Notes: generated by a model not told the origin, from the letters alone. DNA of 5,271 bases from Eggerthellales bacterium UBA948 (GCA_002293265.1 DBCW01000141.1:1577-6847); one strand, 5' to 3'. Shown: positions 1 to 5,271, numbered from the stretch's first letter. Program-made: numbers and translations.

Positions 1-165
1 TCTAACGAAGGCATGACTGCTATGGCACAGATTATGTACACCAATGGCACCAGTAACGAGCCGGAGGCATTTGCAGAGTATGAAAGCTGGGCCGGAAAAC
101 TTCAAGACATATATATTGATGAATCCAGCAAGATAACCGACGCATACCTGCAATCTGTTTCGTAG
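1..165 (+). CDS. C-terminal fragment of an unrecognised protein, cut by the left edge
   Basis: Frame 1 is open from the first base through 54 codons to a TAG at 163-165; the other two plus frames hit stops within the first 20 bases. The visible peptide begins SNEGMTAMAQ and ends ITDAYLQSVS. It is acidic, looks mostly helical and shows no membrane segment or motif that I can assign. The stop lies 19 bases from the stop of the histidine kinase gene on the other strand, so the two genes would be convergent, with no hairpin terminator visible between them. An ATG at 13-15 has AAGG immediately before it, too close to act as a normal ribosome site, so the gene probably starts outside the window. 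A 54-codon open frame can arise by chance, so its reality rests mainly on the tidy convergent spacing. No function is proposed. Confidence 0.5.
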   Translation, partial: SNEGMTAMAQIMYTNGTSNEPEAFAEYESWAGKLQDIYIDESSKITDAYLQSVS

Positions 166-184
166 AGAAACACCGATTTATTAC

Positions 185-1087
185 TTACCTAAACTCAATA
201 GTTATTTGTAGTATATCGCCTGTTAATTTGGCAGACACTTTAGCTCCCATTGCATGCGCAAGCTGCGAAACAATTGCAAGTCCAAGCCCACTCCCCTTTT
301 CGGATGTTGAGGCTTTACTTTCGCCGCTTACGGCTTGGCAATAAAAGCGCTCAAACAGCCTGTCTACCTCTAGTATTTGAGGATTAGCCACGTGATTTTC
401 AAACAAAAAGCTTTTACCGCTCTGCGATATTTTCGGACTTGCACTTCCGTGGCGCAACATATTTGAAATAAGATTTCTAAATATGCGCAAAACAGCTTCA
501 GAGTTAGCCTCTATCAAACAATTATCATCCGACAATTCAACAACAGGCTCCCATTGAAACTGTTTAAATTGCGGATAAAACTCAACAAGAAATTTGCCAA
601 GAAGTTGATTGGCATCCAGCTCTTCACACTTAAGCGAATAATCTACGTCACTAACTTGAGTATACAAAAATAACTGATCCAGCAGATAGCGTAGATCCGA
701 AAGCCTTCTGCTGATGCCGCTCAGATACTGTTGTTGCATAGCGCGCTCATCATCCATAGCTAAAAGTTGTAAATAGCCTTGTGCGCCTGCCAACGGAGTG
801 CGAATATCATGCGACAATTCGGTAAGACCTTGCTTAAATTCGTGCTCCTGCTTCTGATATTCTATTTTTTGTGCGCGCGCTCTGTCCAACTCTATATTTA
901 TCTTGTCGCTGATATCAATCAGTCCTCTCGTCCGCATTTCTAGATGTATGCGTGAGTTATCGTTTGATGATCGTAGACTAAGGAACTGCGCCATACGACG
1001 CAGTTCCCTTTCTTTGCGAACAGTATTTACGATCAACACCAAACATATGAGAGACACTAGGGCTAAGGCAATTGTTAGCGCAATCAT
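185..1087 (-). CDS. Sensor histidine kinase with one N-terminal membrane helix (HisKA + HATPase_c)
   Basis: The 300-residue protein should autophosphorylate on His and pass the phosphate to the response regulator at 3068-3811. Residues about 2-20 form a single hydrophobic helix followed by a basic stretch (RKERELRR), so there is essentially no extracellular domain. A long charged helical linker (about 25-88) leads to the H-box LSHDIRTPL, with phospho-acceptor His93. The N-box is RIFRNLISNMLRHG (201-214; Asn205, Asn209), the F-box is LFERFY (244-249) and the G2 box is GSGLGL (265-270). The usual DxGxG G1 box is not recognisable; FLFENHVANP (227-236) occupies its place, a variant common in kinases linked to peptide-antibiotic ABC transporters. 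The ATG is 2 bases after the permease stop, with only a poor ribosome site, suggesting translational coupling. A one-helix kinase may sense the membrane or its neighbouring transporter; that part is inference. The signal is unknown. Confidence 0.93.
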   Translation of the reverse strand: MIALTIALALVSLICLVLIVNTVRKERELRRMAQFLSLRSSNDNSRIHLEMRTRGLIDISDKINIELDRARAQKIEYQKQEHEFKQGLTELSHDIRTPLAGAQGYLQLLAMDDERAMQQQYLSGISRRLSDLRYLLDQLFLYTQVSDVDYSLKCEELDANQLLGKFLVEFYPQFKQFQWEPVVELSDDNCLIEANSEAVLRIFRNLISNMLRHGSASPKISQSGKSFLFENHVANPQILEVDRLFERFYCQAVSGESKASTSEKGSGLGLAIVSQLAHAMGAKVSAKLTGDILQITIEFR

Positions 1088-1089
1088 CT

Positions 1090-1938
1090 TTAATACACAT
1101 CCCGCTTCTTTAGTGCGATAAATCCGGCAATACCAAATACCAAGGCATAAGCCAATCCCACGGTTAATATCACTGTAAGCCCCAAAGCTTCGATGCCGGT
1201 CTCGCCATTACCAACTGCCATAAAGCTAGTGAACAAAATACCTTTGTAAATCTCGGAACCTGGCATTAGCTGTGTTATTAGCATGGTGAGAAAATTGCCG
1301 ATAATGCCAAAGGATAAGAGCACGGCGGCGATAATAGCGATGACCTTATTGCGGGTGATCAAAACCATAGCAATGAGGATCAATTCATAGGCAAATAAAA
1401 CCAGTGTTCCCAAGCAAAACCATTGCACCCACTCAGAAAATGGTGAGGCGACAAGATCGAAACCGCAGATCGTTGCTCCAAGCAACGAGAGTGCAATTGA
1501 AAACAACATTAGAGCTATCGTTAATACAAAGACCACTATGACTTTACTTGCAAAGTATGCACCCCTATTGAATCTGATCGAGAAAACATTCTTAGCAAAT
1601 CCGCACTCAAATTCAGTAACAATGAATAATGTTGCAAGAATGCACAATACGATGCTTGTGCTGCCTCCGGCAAAGAACGACGCGTTCATATATTTGATCT
1701 GATCCGAACCTGTTATGGCCGTCTGTGAACTATTTGAGTCAGTCACATCTGACGAAGACGTATTTTGAGTAGTTACTGTTAGAGTTCCGTCTGCAATAAG
1801 TTGCGCGGCGGCCTCACTTTCAACAAACACAGCCATTCCGGTCATAAACGCTATCATCGCAACCATTATACATATGCCTATCATGAGCATCTTGCCTTTT
1901 AAAAGACGATAAAAATCCATGCGAAGTAGATTGATCAT
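1090..1938 (-). CDS. ABC-2 type transporter permease, LanE/LanG-like
   Basis: This is the membrane subunit of an ABC exporter, 282 residues from the chosen start MINLLRMDFYRLLKGK. An amphipathic N-terminal stretch is followed by about six membrane helices (near 18-40, 88-110, 130-157, 173-195, 197-221 and 253-277). An outside loop of roughly 45 residues rich in Ser, Thr, Asn and Asp lies between helices 1 and 2. After helix 2 comes EFECGFAKNVFS (109-120), which matches the EF..G..KN pattern of ABC-2 permeases of the lantibiotic-immunity and bacitracin type. The protein ends KKRDVY. The frame is open 13 codons further, to 1977, but that longer form would overlap the ATPase gene. The ATG at 1938 lies one base after the ATPase TAA (TAA-A-ATG), with a GGGTGG stretch just upstream. 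Only one permease gene is present, so the transporter probably carries it as a homodimer, unlike LanFEG with two permeases. The substrate is inferred to be a peptide or membrane-active antibiotic. Confidence 0.88.
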   Translation of the reverse strand: MINLLRMDFYRLLKGKMLMIGICIMVAMIAFMTGMAVFVESEAAAQLIADGTLTVTTQNTSSSDVTDSNSSQTAITGSDQIKYMNASFFAGGSTSIVLCILATLFIVTEFECGFAKNVFSIRFNRGAYFASKVIVVFVLTIALMLFSIALSLLGATICGFDLVASPFSEWVQWFCLGTLVLFAYELILIAMVLITRNKVIAIIAAVLLSFGIIGNFLTMLITQLMPGSEIYKGILFTSFMAVGNGETGIEALGLTVILTVGLAYALVFGIAGFIALKKRDVY

Positions 1939-1939
1939 T

Positions 1940-2842
1940 TTAGTTACCACCCATCTTCTCAACGAAAAAGTCCTCAATATCGCGGTTATGTGTGTATAGT
2001 GCCGATACTGCTATGCCTGCATGGCTCATTGCCTCCCCAATCAAAGCTGCATTCGCAAAGCCTTGAATCCTAATTGCGTTTTGCGGCATGGCAATGCATT
2101 TTAAGTTGGGAAATTTTTCTTGCATAATTACAAGAGCCTTGTTGGCATCATTAGTTTCAAGATGTAGATATTCACTACACTGAGCGGTAACTTCTTCGGC
2201 AGTTATCTCGCAGACCATTTGTCCGTCGCGAATGATTCCATATCTATTTGCCATTTTGCCCAGTTGCTCTAACACATGTGAACTGATGATAACTGTAAGA
2301 CCGTGTTCCTCGTTGAGCTTAATTATGAGCTGCCTTATCTCTCGAACCCCCTCGGGGTCAAGCCCATTAAGTGGCTCATCGAGCAGCAATAACTGTGGAT
2401 CACCTACAAGGGCAAGCGCCAGTCCTAAACGTTGCTTCATGCCCATAGAAAAGTGCTTTGATTGTTTTTTGTCCACATTTGCAAGTCCCACAAAGTCCAA
2501 GAGTTGATTTGTGGTCTTTTTGGGATTTACAGTGCCTGCACATAAACATTTTAGCATTAGGTTGTCATAGGCACTCATGCTTGGATAAAGACCGGGATTC
2601 TCGATAAGTATACCCAGTTTTTGTTCACCCGACGCATGTCTTATGGATTTGTTAAAAAGCTTGATCTCCCCGCTTGTTGGGGTAGCTAGTCCTGACAGCA
2701 TTTTCATAACTGTAGATTTTCCGGCTCCGTTGCGACCAACAAAGCCGTAGATATCTCCGCTATGAACCTGCATATTAAAGGCAGTAACAGCCGCTTTTGC
2801 ACCATAGCGCTTGCTAAGCATATGCGTTTCGACTATGTTCAT
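1940..2842 (-). CDS. ABC transporter ATP-binding protein, LanF/BcrA-like
   Basis: The 300-residue cytoplasmic ATPase powers the permease encoded immediately downstream. From the start MNIVETHMLSKRYG: Walker A is GRNGAGKST (36-44); the Q-loop region is ILIENPGLYPSMSAYDN (78-94), with Glu81 where most ABC ATPases have Gln; the signature is FSMGMKQRLG (131-140); Walker B is LLLLDEP (151-157); the D-loop is NGLDPEG (159-165); and the switch His is His189 in ISSHVLEQLG. About 90 further residues form a C-terminal domain typical of BcrA/LanF ATPases, ending DIEDFFVEKMGGN. The Glu-type loop (E-loop) is known from lantibiotic-immunity ATPases, which supports a role in peptide-antibiotic export or self-protection. 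The frame is open to 2899, but the internal ATG at 2842 has GGAG seven bases upstream and starts exactly where family members begin. The exact substrate cannot be read from the sequence. Confidence 0.93.
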   Translation of the reverse strand: MNIVETHMLSKRYGAKAAVTAFNMQVHSGDIYGFVGRNGAGKSTVMKMLSGLATPTSGEIKLFNKSIRHASGEQKLGILIENPGLYPSMSAYDNLMLKCLCAGTVNPKKTTNQLLDFVGLANVDKKQSKHFSMGMKQRLGLALALVGDPQLLLLDEPLNGLDPEGVREIRQLIIKLNEEHGLTVIISSHVLEQLGKMANRYGIIRDGQMVCEITAEEVTAQCSEYLHLETNDANKALVIMQEKFPNLKCIAMPQNAIRIQGFANAALIGEAMSHAGIAVSALYTHNRDIEDFFVEKMGGN

Positions 2843-2847
2843 TGCAC

Positions 2848-2855
2848 GTCTCCAA
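2848..2855 (-). promoter_or_regulatory. Ribosome binding site of the ABC ATPase gene
   Basis: The minus strand reads TTGGAGAC here. GGAG (2850-2853) is seven bases before the ATG at 2842, which fixes that ATG as the start rather than the upstream in-frame codon at 2899. Confidence 0.75.
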
Positions 2856-2950
2856 TCATGTCGTATCTTTTGATGATACTTACAATAGGAAAGAAGCATT
2901 TATTAAGTGCCAGCAAAACTTAAAGAAAGTATTAAGGTTTTAGTTTGCTT

Positions 2951-3013
2951 ATACACGCGAAAGTCAACCTCTGCACACTCTTTTACGGCGATTTGGTTAA
3001 CTTTCGCGTGTAT
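2951..3013. repeat. Long inverted repeat in the regulator/ABC intergenic region; possible operator or mRNA hairpin
   Basis: The arms are 2951-2969 and 2995-3013, 19 bases each, with 18 of 19 complementary and a 25-base loop. The only mismatch (C2965 against A2999) becomes a G-U pair in a minus-strand transcript, so RNA made in the direction of the flanking genes would form an unbroken 19-bp stem. No run of U follows the stem, so it is not an ordinary intrinsic terminator. On the minus strand the promoter-proximal arm contains TTGACT (2962-2967), a good -35 hexamer, but I see no convincing -10 box 16-18 bases further. The repeat lies between the response regulator stop (3068) and the exporter start (2842). 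It may be the binding site of the regulator or a processing or stabilising hairpin; the function is inference. Confidence 0.6.
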
Positions 3014-3044
3014 TAGCGCGAGTTTAGCTCAATTCTTTTCCTTA

Positions 3045-3068
3045 TTAACTTTAACTCTTATTAACTTT
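3045..3068. promoter_or_regulatory. Cluster of TTAACTTT direct repeats, candidate response regulator site
   Basis: Three copies of TTAACTTT or a one-base variant occur at 3045-3052, 3051-3058 (TTAACTCT) and 3061-3068. A fourth exact copy sits at 2997-3004, inside the right arm of the inverted repeat. The last two clustered copies are 10 bases apart, one helical turn, as expected for OmpR/PhoB-type regulators binding direct repeats. The block adjoins the regulator stop codon and lies upstream of the ABC genes. Low-complexity AT sequence could give a similar look by chance. Confidence 0.35.
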
Positions 3069-3811
3069 CAATCTGCAAGTTTAAACCCTATGCCCCAAAC
3101 AGTCTCTATATAAGAATCGGTTTCTGTGCTTTTTAATTTACTGCGAATGTTACTTACATGGACATTTATAGCTTTTTCCTCAACAAAGGACTCTTCCTGC
3201 CACGCAATTTCAAAGAGTTCTTGTTTGGTGTAGACCTTGCTTGGTCGCCGCATCAGTGCCTCAAGTATGTTGAATTCTGTGCGAGTTACTTTTACGCTTT
3301 TGCCTCTAACGCTAAATTGCCGAGAATCCGGGTTTATCTCCCAGTCTTTAAAAACCAAGGTTGAGTTTTGATCATGAGAGAGATGATATCTTGATATTTC
3401 TGTATTGTCTGAGCGTTTAGACACATGCCTGAGTTGAACCAAAACACGAGCCAACAACTCTTCAAGATCAAAGGGCTTAATCAGGTAATCATCTACGCCA
3501 AGTCCAAATAGAGCCAGTTTTTCAGCAGGAGCATCTTTTGCTGACACTACAATGATCGGCGTATCATTTTTGCTTCTTATCACAGCAACAAGCTGATCTC
3601 CTGTAAGTCCGGGCAGCGCTAAATCTGTGATTATCAGATCAAACTGTGACCTATTTTCGGACGCATCCGCCATTGTGCTTAGCAGCAAATTCGCTTCGCT
3701 ACCGGAGTAAGCTTGTGTGCACTGTGCACCATGCTTTGTGAGAAAAGTTGCCACGATATTATTTATGTCGGCATCGTCTTCGATGATGAGAATGCGTTTG
3801 GCGGATAACAT
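3068..3811 (-). CDS. OmpR/PhoB-family response regulator
   Basis: This 247-residue DNA-binding regulator is probably phosphorylated by the kinase at 185-1087. The receiver domain covers about 6-125: acidic pocket Glu11-Asp12-Asp13 (ILIIEDDADINN), phospho-acceptor Asp63 (LIITDLALPG), switch Ser90 (IIVVSAKD) and Lys112 (YLIKPFDLEELLARV). A roughly 25-residue linker leads to the winged-helix effector domain (about 152-246), with LTRTEFNILEALM-like VTRTEFNILEALMRRP, the recognition helix region EKAINVHVSNIRSKLK, and the closing YIETVWGIGFKLAD. I chose the ATG at 3811, which has AAGGAG five bases upstream; the adjacent TTG at 3814 would leave only two bases. The gene starts 20 bases after the helicase stop on the same strand, so it may be partly read from the helicase transcript; no promoter is obvious in that gap. 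Its likely targets are the ABC genes downstream, where repeated TTAACTTT motifs occur. Confidence 0.94.
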   Translation of the reverse strand: MLSAKRILIIEDDADINNIVATFLTKHGAQCTQAYSGSEANLLLSTMADASENRSQFDLIITDLALPGLTGDQLVAVIRSKNDTPIIVVSAKDAPAEKLALFGLGVDDYLIKPFDLEELLARVLVQLRHVSKRSDNTEISRYHLSHDQNSTLVFKDWEINPDSRQFSVRGKSVKVTRTEFNILEALMRRPSKVYTKQELFEIAWQEESFVEEKAINVHVSNIRSKLKSTETDSYIETVWGIGFKLAD

Positions 3812-3816
3812 CAAAA

Positions 3817-3822
3817 CTCCTT
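3817..3822 (-). promoter_or_regulatory. Ribosome binding site of the response regulator gene
   Basis: A perfect AAGGAG on the minus strand is five bases from the ATG at 3811. It decides between that ATG and the TTG directly before it. It lies in the short gap after the helicase stop codon (3832-3834). Confidence 0.8.
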
Positions 3823-3831
3823 GATTGGCCG

Positions 3832-5271
3832 TTATGGTGTTATTTTAACAATTGGTGCGTAGCCTTTGAGCAGTTTTTTTGTTTCTCTTACTTTTGTGAA
3901 CTTGATGTGTAAGACGTCGCCGTCTACGTTCACAATCTTGCCGCGTCCAAAGGTCTTGTGATCTACATCATCACCAACCTTAAACACTTGGGCTTCGCGT
4001 TCCTTTTTCAGCTGCTCTTTGTGGGCTTGGTCTGCATCTCGCTTACTTGCTGCGCTTAAACCACCTTGACCAAATACTCTACCGGTGTCGCGTTCGGTAA
4101 ACGATCCTGTACCAAATTGCCCGTGTCTGTCACCGCGTTTTTCATAACCAACGCCTTGGTATCCCGATGACCCTACACCGGATGGCTTTATGAACTCTGT
4201 AGGTATCTCAGCGACAAATCTTGAACGCGGATTTACCTGCGTGTAACCAAAGATGTTCCTGGCTTGTGCATGAGTAATATGGAGAAGCTCGCGTGCGCGG
4301 GTTATTGCAACGTATGCCAACCTGCGCTCCTCCTCCAACTGCTCTGAGTCTTCTGAGGACGCTATGTGTGGAAAAAGTGACTCTTCCATACCGGCAATAA
4401 AAACTACCGGGAACTCCAAACCTTTTGCAGAGTGGATGGTCATCATAGTGAGAAAGTCTTCTCCGGCTATGATCGTGTCCAAATCGCTTCGAAGTGCCAG
4501 CCATTCCATGAAGCGGATTAGCATGGTGTCTATCGTTACGGGGTCGTTGCTATGGATTCCCGCCTGCGCGGGAATGACAGATGGGGTCGCGGGAATGACA
4601 AAGGGGGTTGCGGGGTTTACAGAGGAGGTTGTGGGGTTTACAGAGGGGGTCACGGTGGTGGCAGAAGGGGTTTCGAGGTTTATGGAGGGGGTTGCGGTGG
4701 TGACAGAGGGAGTTGCAGCGGTGACAGGGGAAGCCTCCGAGGCACCGGTTGGAGTTTCGGCGGTGACAGACAGAGCTTCTTCATACGCTTCTTCCAAGTC
4801 ACTGTCCTCGTGGGTTTGTTCAAACTCCTCGGCTACACCAAAGAACTCTTGGATGTTTTCCACGCGACCGCGTGCTTCATCGGTGTGATCGGCCAGCAAG
4901 GCTTCTATCATGCCGGTCTTGGATACGATCATCTCCACGATTTCGCGTAAATTACCGGCGTAGTGTTGAGCGTCTTTAATGAGTTGTACAAACTTAGCAA
5001 TAGAATCTAGGGTCTTGCCGCTGATCTCTTCGCCACTAAGTGACAATTCTAAAGCATCAAAAAATGTTGTGTTTTCCCTGCGCGCAATATCCTCGATCTT
5101 TTCAATGCTGGTTTTGCCTATGCCTCGTTTAGGCACATTTATTATTCGCTTGGCAGCAACATCATCTGCCGTATTGACGACAAGCTTTAAGTAGGCCATT
5201 ACATCACGGATCTCGGCTCGATCAAAAAAGCGAGTACCGCCGACGATCCTGTATGGAATACCGGCTCTAAG
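3832..5271 (-). CDS. pcrA: ATP-dependent DNA helicase PcrA/UvrD, C-terminal part, cut by the right edge
   Basis: This is a superfamily 1A 3'-5' helicase for repair and removal of proteins from DNA. The frame stays open to the right edge, giving 479 residues that begin LRAGIPYRIVGGTRFFDRAE; the Met at 5199 is internal, because the conserved sequence GIPYRIVGG..FF.RAEIRDV runs through it. Walker A and motifs Ia-III lie outside the window. Visible parts (fragment numbering): subdomain 2B from about 25 (RIINVPKRGIG at 42-52; ARGRVENIQEFFGVAEEF at 133-150), motif V TIHSAKGLEF (278-287), motif VI ERRLAYVAITRARELL (315-330), a Gly-rich linker (about 364-405) and a C-terminal Tudor-like module FKVGDDVDHKTFGRGKIV...KKLLKGYAPIVKI (430-477), known in PcrA to contact RNA polymerase. 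Odd feature: residues about 165-244 are a low-complexity insertion of ten heptads plus IPAQAGIHS, encoded by a tandem repeat and a palindromic element, between subdomains 2B and 2A. Both flanks stay in frame with conserved motifs, so the gene is likely functional. Confidence 0.94.
   Translation of the reverse strand, partial: LRAGIPYRIVGGTRFFDRAEIRDVMAYLKLVVNTADDVAAKRIINVPKRGIGKTSIEKIEDIARRENTTFFDALELSLSGEEISGKTLDSIAKFVQLIKDAQHYAGNLREIVEMIVSKTGMIEALLADHTDEARGRVENIQEFFGVAEEFEQTHEDSDLEEAYEEALSVTAETPTGASEASPVTAATPSVTTATPSINLETPSATTVTPSVNPTTSSVNPATPFVIPATPSVIPAQAGIHSNDPVTIDTMLIRFMEWLALRSDLDTIIAGEDFLTMMTIHSAKGLEFPVVFIAGMEESLFPHIASSEDSEQLEEERRLAYVAITRARELLHITHAQARNIFGYTQVNPRSRFVAEIPTEFIKPSGVGSSGYQGVGYEKRGDRHGQFGTGSFTERDTGRVFGQGGLSAASKRDADQAHKEQLKKEREAQVFKVGDDVDHKTFGRGKIVNVDGDVLHIKFTKVRETKKLLKGYAPIVKITP
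4556..4575. repeat. dRS3-like palindromic element inside the helicase gene
   Basis: The bases match ATTCCC-N8-GGGAAT exactly, and the arms extend to 8 perfect base pairs (ATTCCCGC / GCGGGAAT) around a CTGC loop. This is the consensus of the neisserial dRS3 repeat, and sequences of this form are scattered through many other bacterial genomes. On the helicase strand it reads as the peptide IPAQAGI, part of the well-known low-complexity string VIPAQAGIHS; on the opposite strand it gives WIPACAGMT and SRLRGND, also familiar repeat-derived peptides. It lies in frame between the heptad repeats and the next conserved helicase block. Whether it is mobile here cannot be told from one copy. Confidence 0.8.
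4570..4779. repeat. Ten-copy 21-bp tandem repeat (minisatellite) coding heptapeptides in the helicase
   Basis: The tract divides without gaps into ten 21-base units starting at 4570, 4591, 4612, 4633, 4654, 4675, 4696, 4717, 4738 and 4759. Units share a core like GG.G.TGACAGAGGGGGTTGC on the plus strand, which is strongly purine- and G-rich. Because 21 is a multiple of three, each unit encodes seven residues of the helicase: from the N-terminal side EALSVTA, ETPTGAS, EASPVTA, ATPSVTT, ATPSINL, ETPSATT, VTPSVNP, TTSSVNP, ATPFVIP, ATPSVIP. Units nearest the palindrome are best conserved and those at the far end most diverged. The 12-mer GCGGGAATGACA occurs at 4568-4579 and again at 4589-4600, so unit 2 duplicates the palindrome's right arm and flank. 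It has no spacers and is not a CRISPR array. Confidence 0.9.

Noticed and set aside
1939..1977. Longer start of the permease at 1977
   Set aside because: It would overlap the ATPase gene by 38 bases and add a basic stretch before the typical MINLLRMDFYRL start, which is placed one base after the ATPase stop.
2843..2899. Longer start of the ABC ATPase at 2899
   Set aside because: The extra 19 residues (MLLSYCKYHQ...) do not match the family, and the ATG at 2842 has a good ribosome site and the usual N-terminus.
2937..2967. Sigma-70 promoter for the ABC operon using TTGACT (2962-2967) as -35
   Set aside because: At 17-base spacing the hexamer is ACTAAA, and TAAAAC appears only at 19 bases; neither is a convincing -10 box, so I note the hexamer but do not call a promoter.
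2951..3013. Intrinsic terminator after the response regulator gene
   Set aside because: The stem is strong but no U-run follows on the minus strand (AAGCAAACTAAAACC), and the 25-base loop is large for a terminator.
3020..3030. Small hairpin GAG-TTTAG-CTC
   Set aside because: Only three base pairs; expected by chance.
2907..3113. Plus-strand frame of 68 codons in the intergenic region
   Set aside because: It runs across the inverted repeat and the 3' end of the response regulator gene, has no clear ribosome site and resembles no protein family I know.
4570..4779. CRISPR-like array
   Set aside because: Units are directly adjacent, 21 bp, degenerate and in coding frame; there are no unique spacers and no cas genes.
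4364..4950. Two plus-strand reading frames across the helicase repeat (4364-4888 and 4552-4950), with peptides such as WIPACAGMT and MDSRLRGND
   Set aside because: They lie antisense to conserved helicase sequence and are open only because the 21-bp unit is a multiple of three and free of stops; their peptides are known by-products of this palindromic element.

Overview
The window reads as a chromosomal piece of a Gram-positive-type bacterium with base composition that looks below 50% GC by eye. The best clues to its identity are a PcrA/UvrD1-type helicase with a C-terminal Tudor-like module and a LanFEG-like ABC exporter run by a two-component system. Actinomycetota of the Coriobacteriia kind, or Bacillota, would fit. 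This placement is inference from protein style only and is weak.

All complete genes lie on the minus strand. In transcription order (right to left) they are: the C-terminal two thirds of a PcrA/UvrD DNA helicase (3832 to the right edge); an OmpR/PhoB-type response regulator (3068-3811); a 225-bp intergenic region with a long inverted repeat and a cluster of short direct repeats; an ABC ATPase (1940-2842); an ABC-2 type permease (1090-1938); and a one-membrane-helix sensor histidine kinase (185-1087). The last three are packed with gaps of 1 and 2 bases and are almost certainly one translationally coupled unit. At the left edge a plus-strand reading frame (1-165) ends 19 bases from the kinase stop, so it is convergent; its product is not recognised.

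The regulator, exporter and kinase look like a self-contained sense-and-export module of the type known for lantibiotic or peptide-antibiotic resistance. The kinase has no extracellular sensor domain, the ATPase has the Glu-for-Gln Q-loop known in LanF proteins, and the region between the regulator and the exporter carries candidate regulator-binding repeats. The order (regulator, exporter pair, kinase) separates the two signalling partners by the genes they probably control.

The most unusual structure is inside the helicase gene. A dRS3-like palindrome (ATTCCC-N8-GGGAAT, 4556-4575) sits in frame in the coding sequence and is joined to ten tandem degenerate copies of a 21-bp unit (4570-4779). 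Together they add a Thr/Pro/Ser/Val-rich heptapeptide-repeat tract at the junction between helicase subdomains 2B and 2A. The second repeat unit duplicates a 12-base stretch that contains the palindrome's right arm, so the minisatellite appears to have grown out of the palindromic element without breaking the helicase frame.
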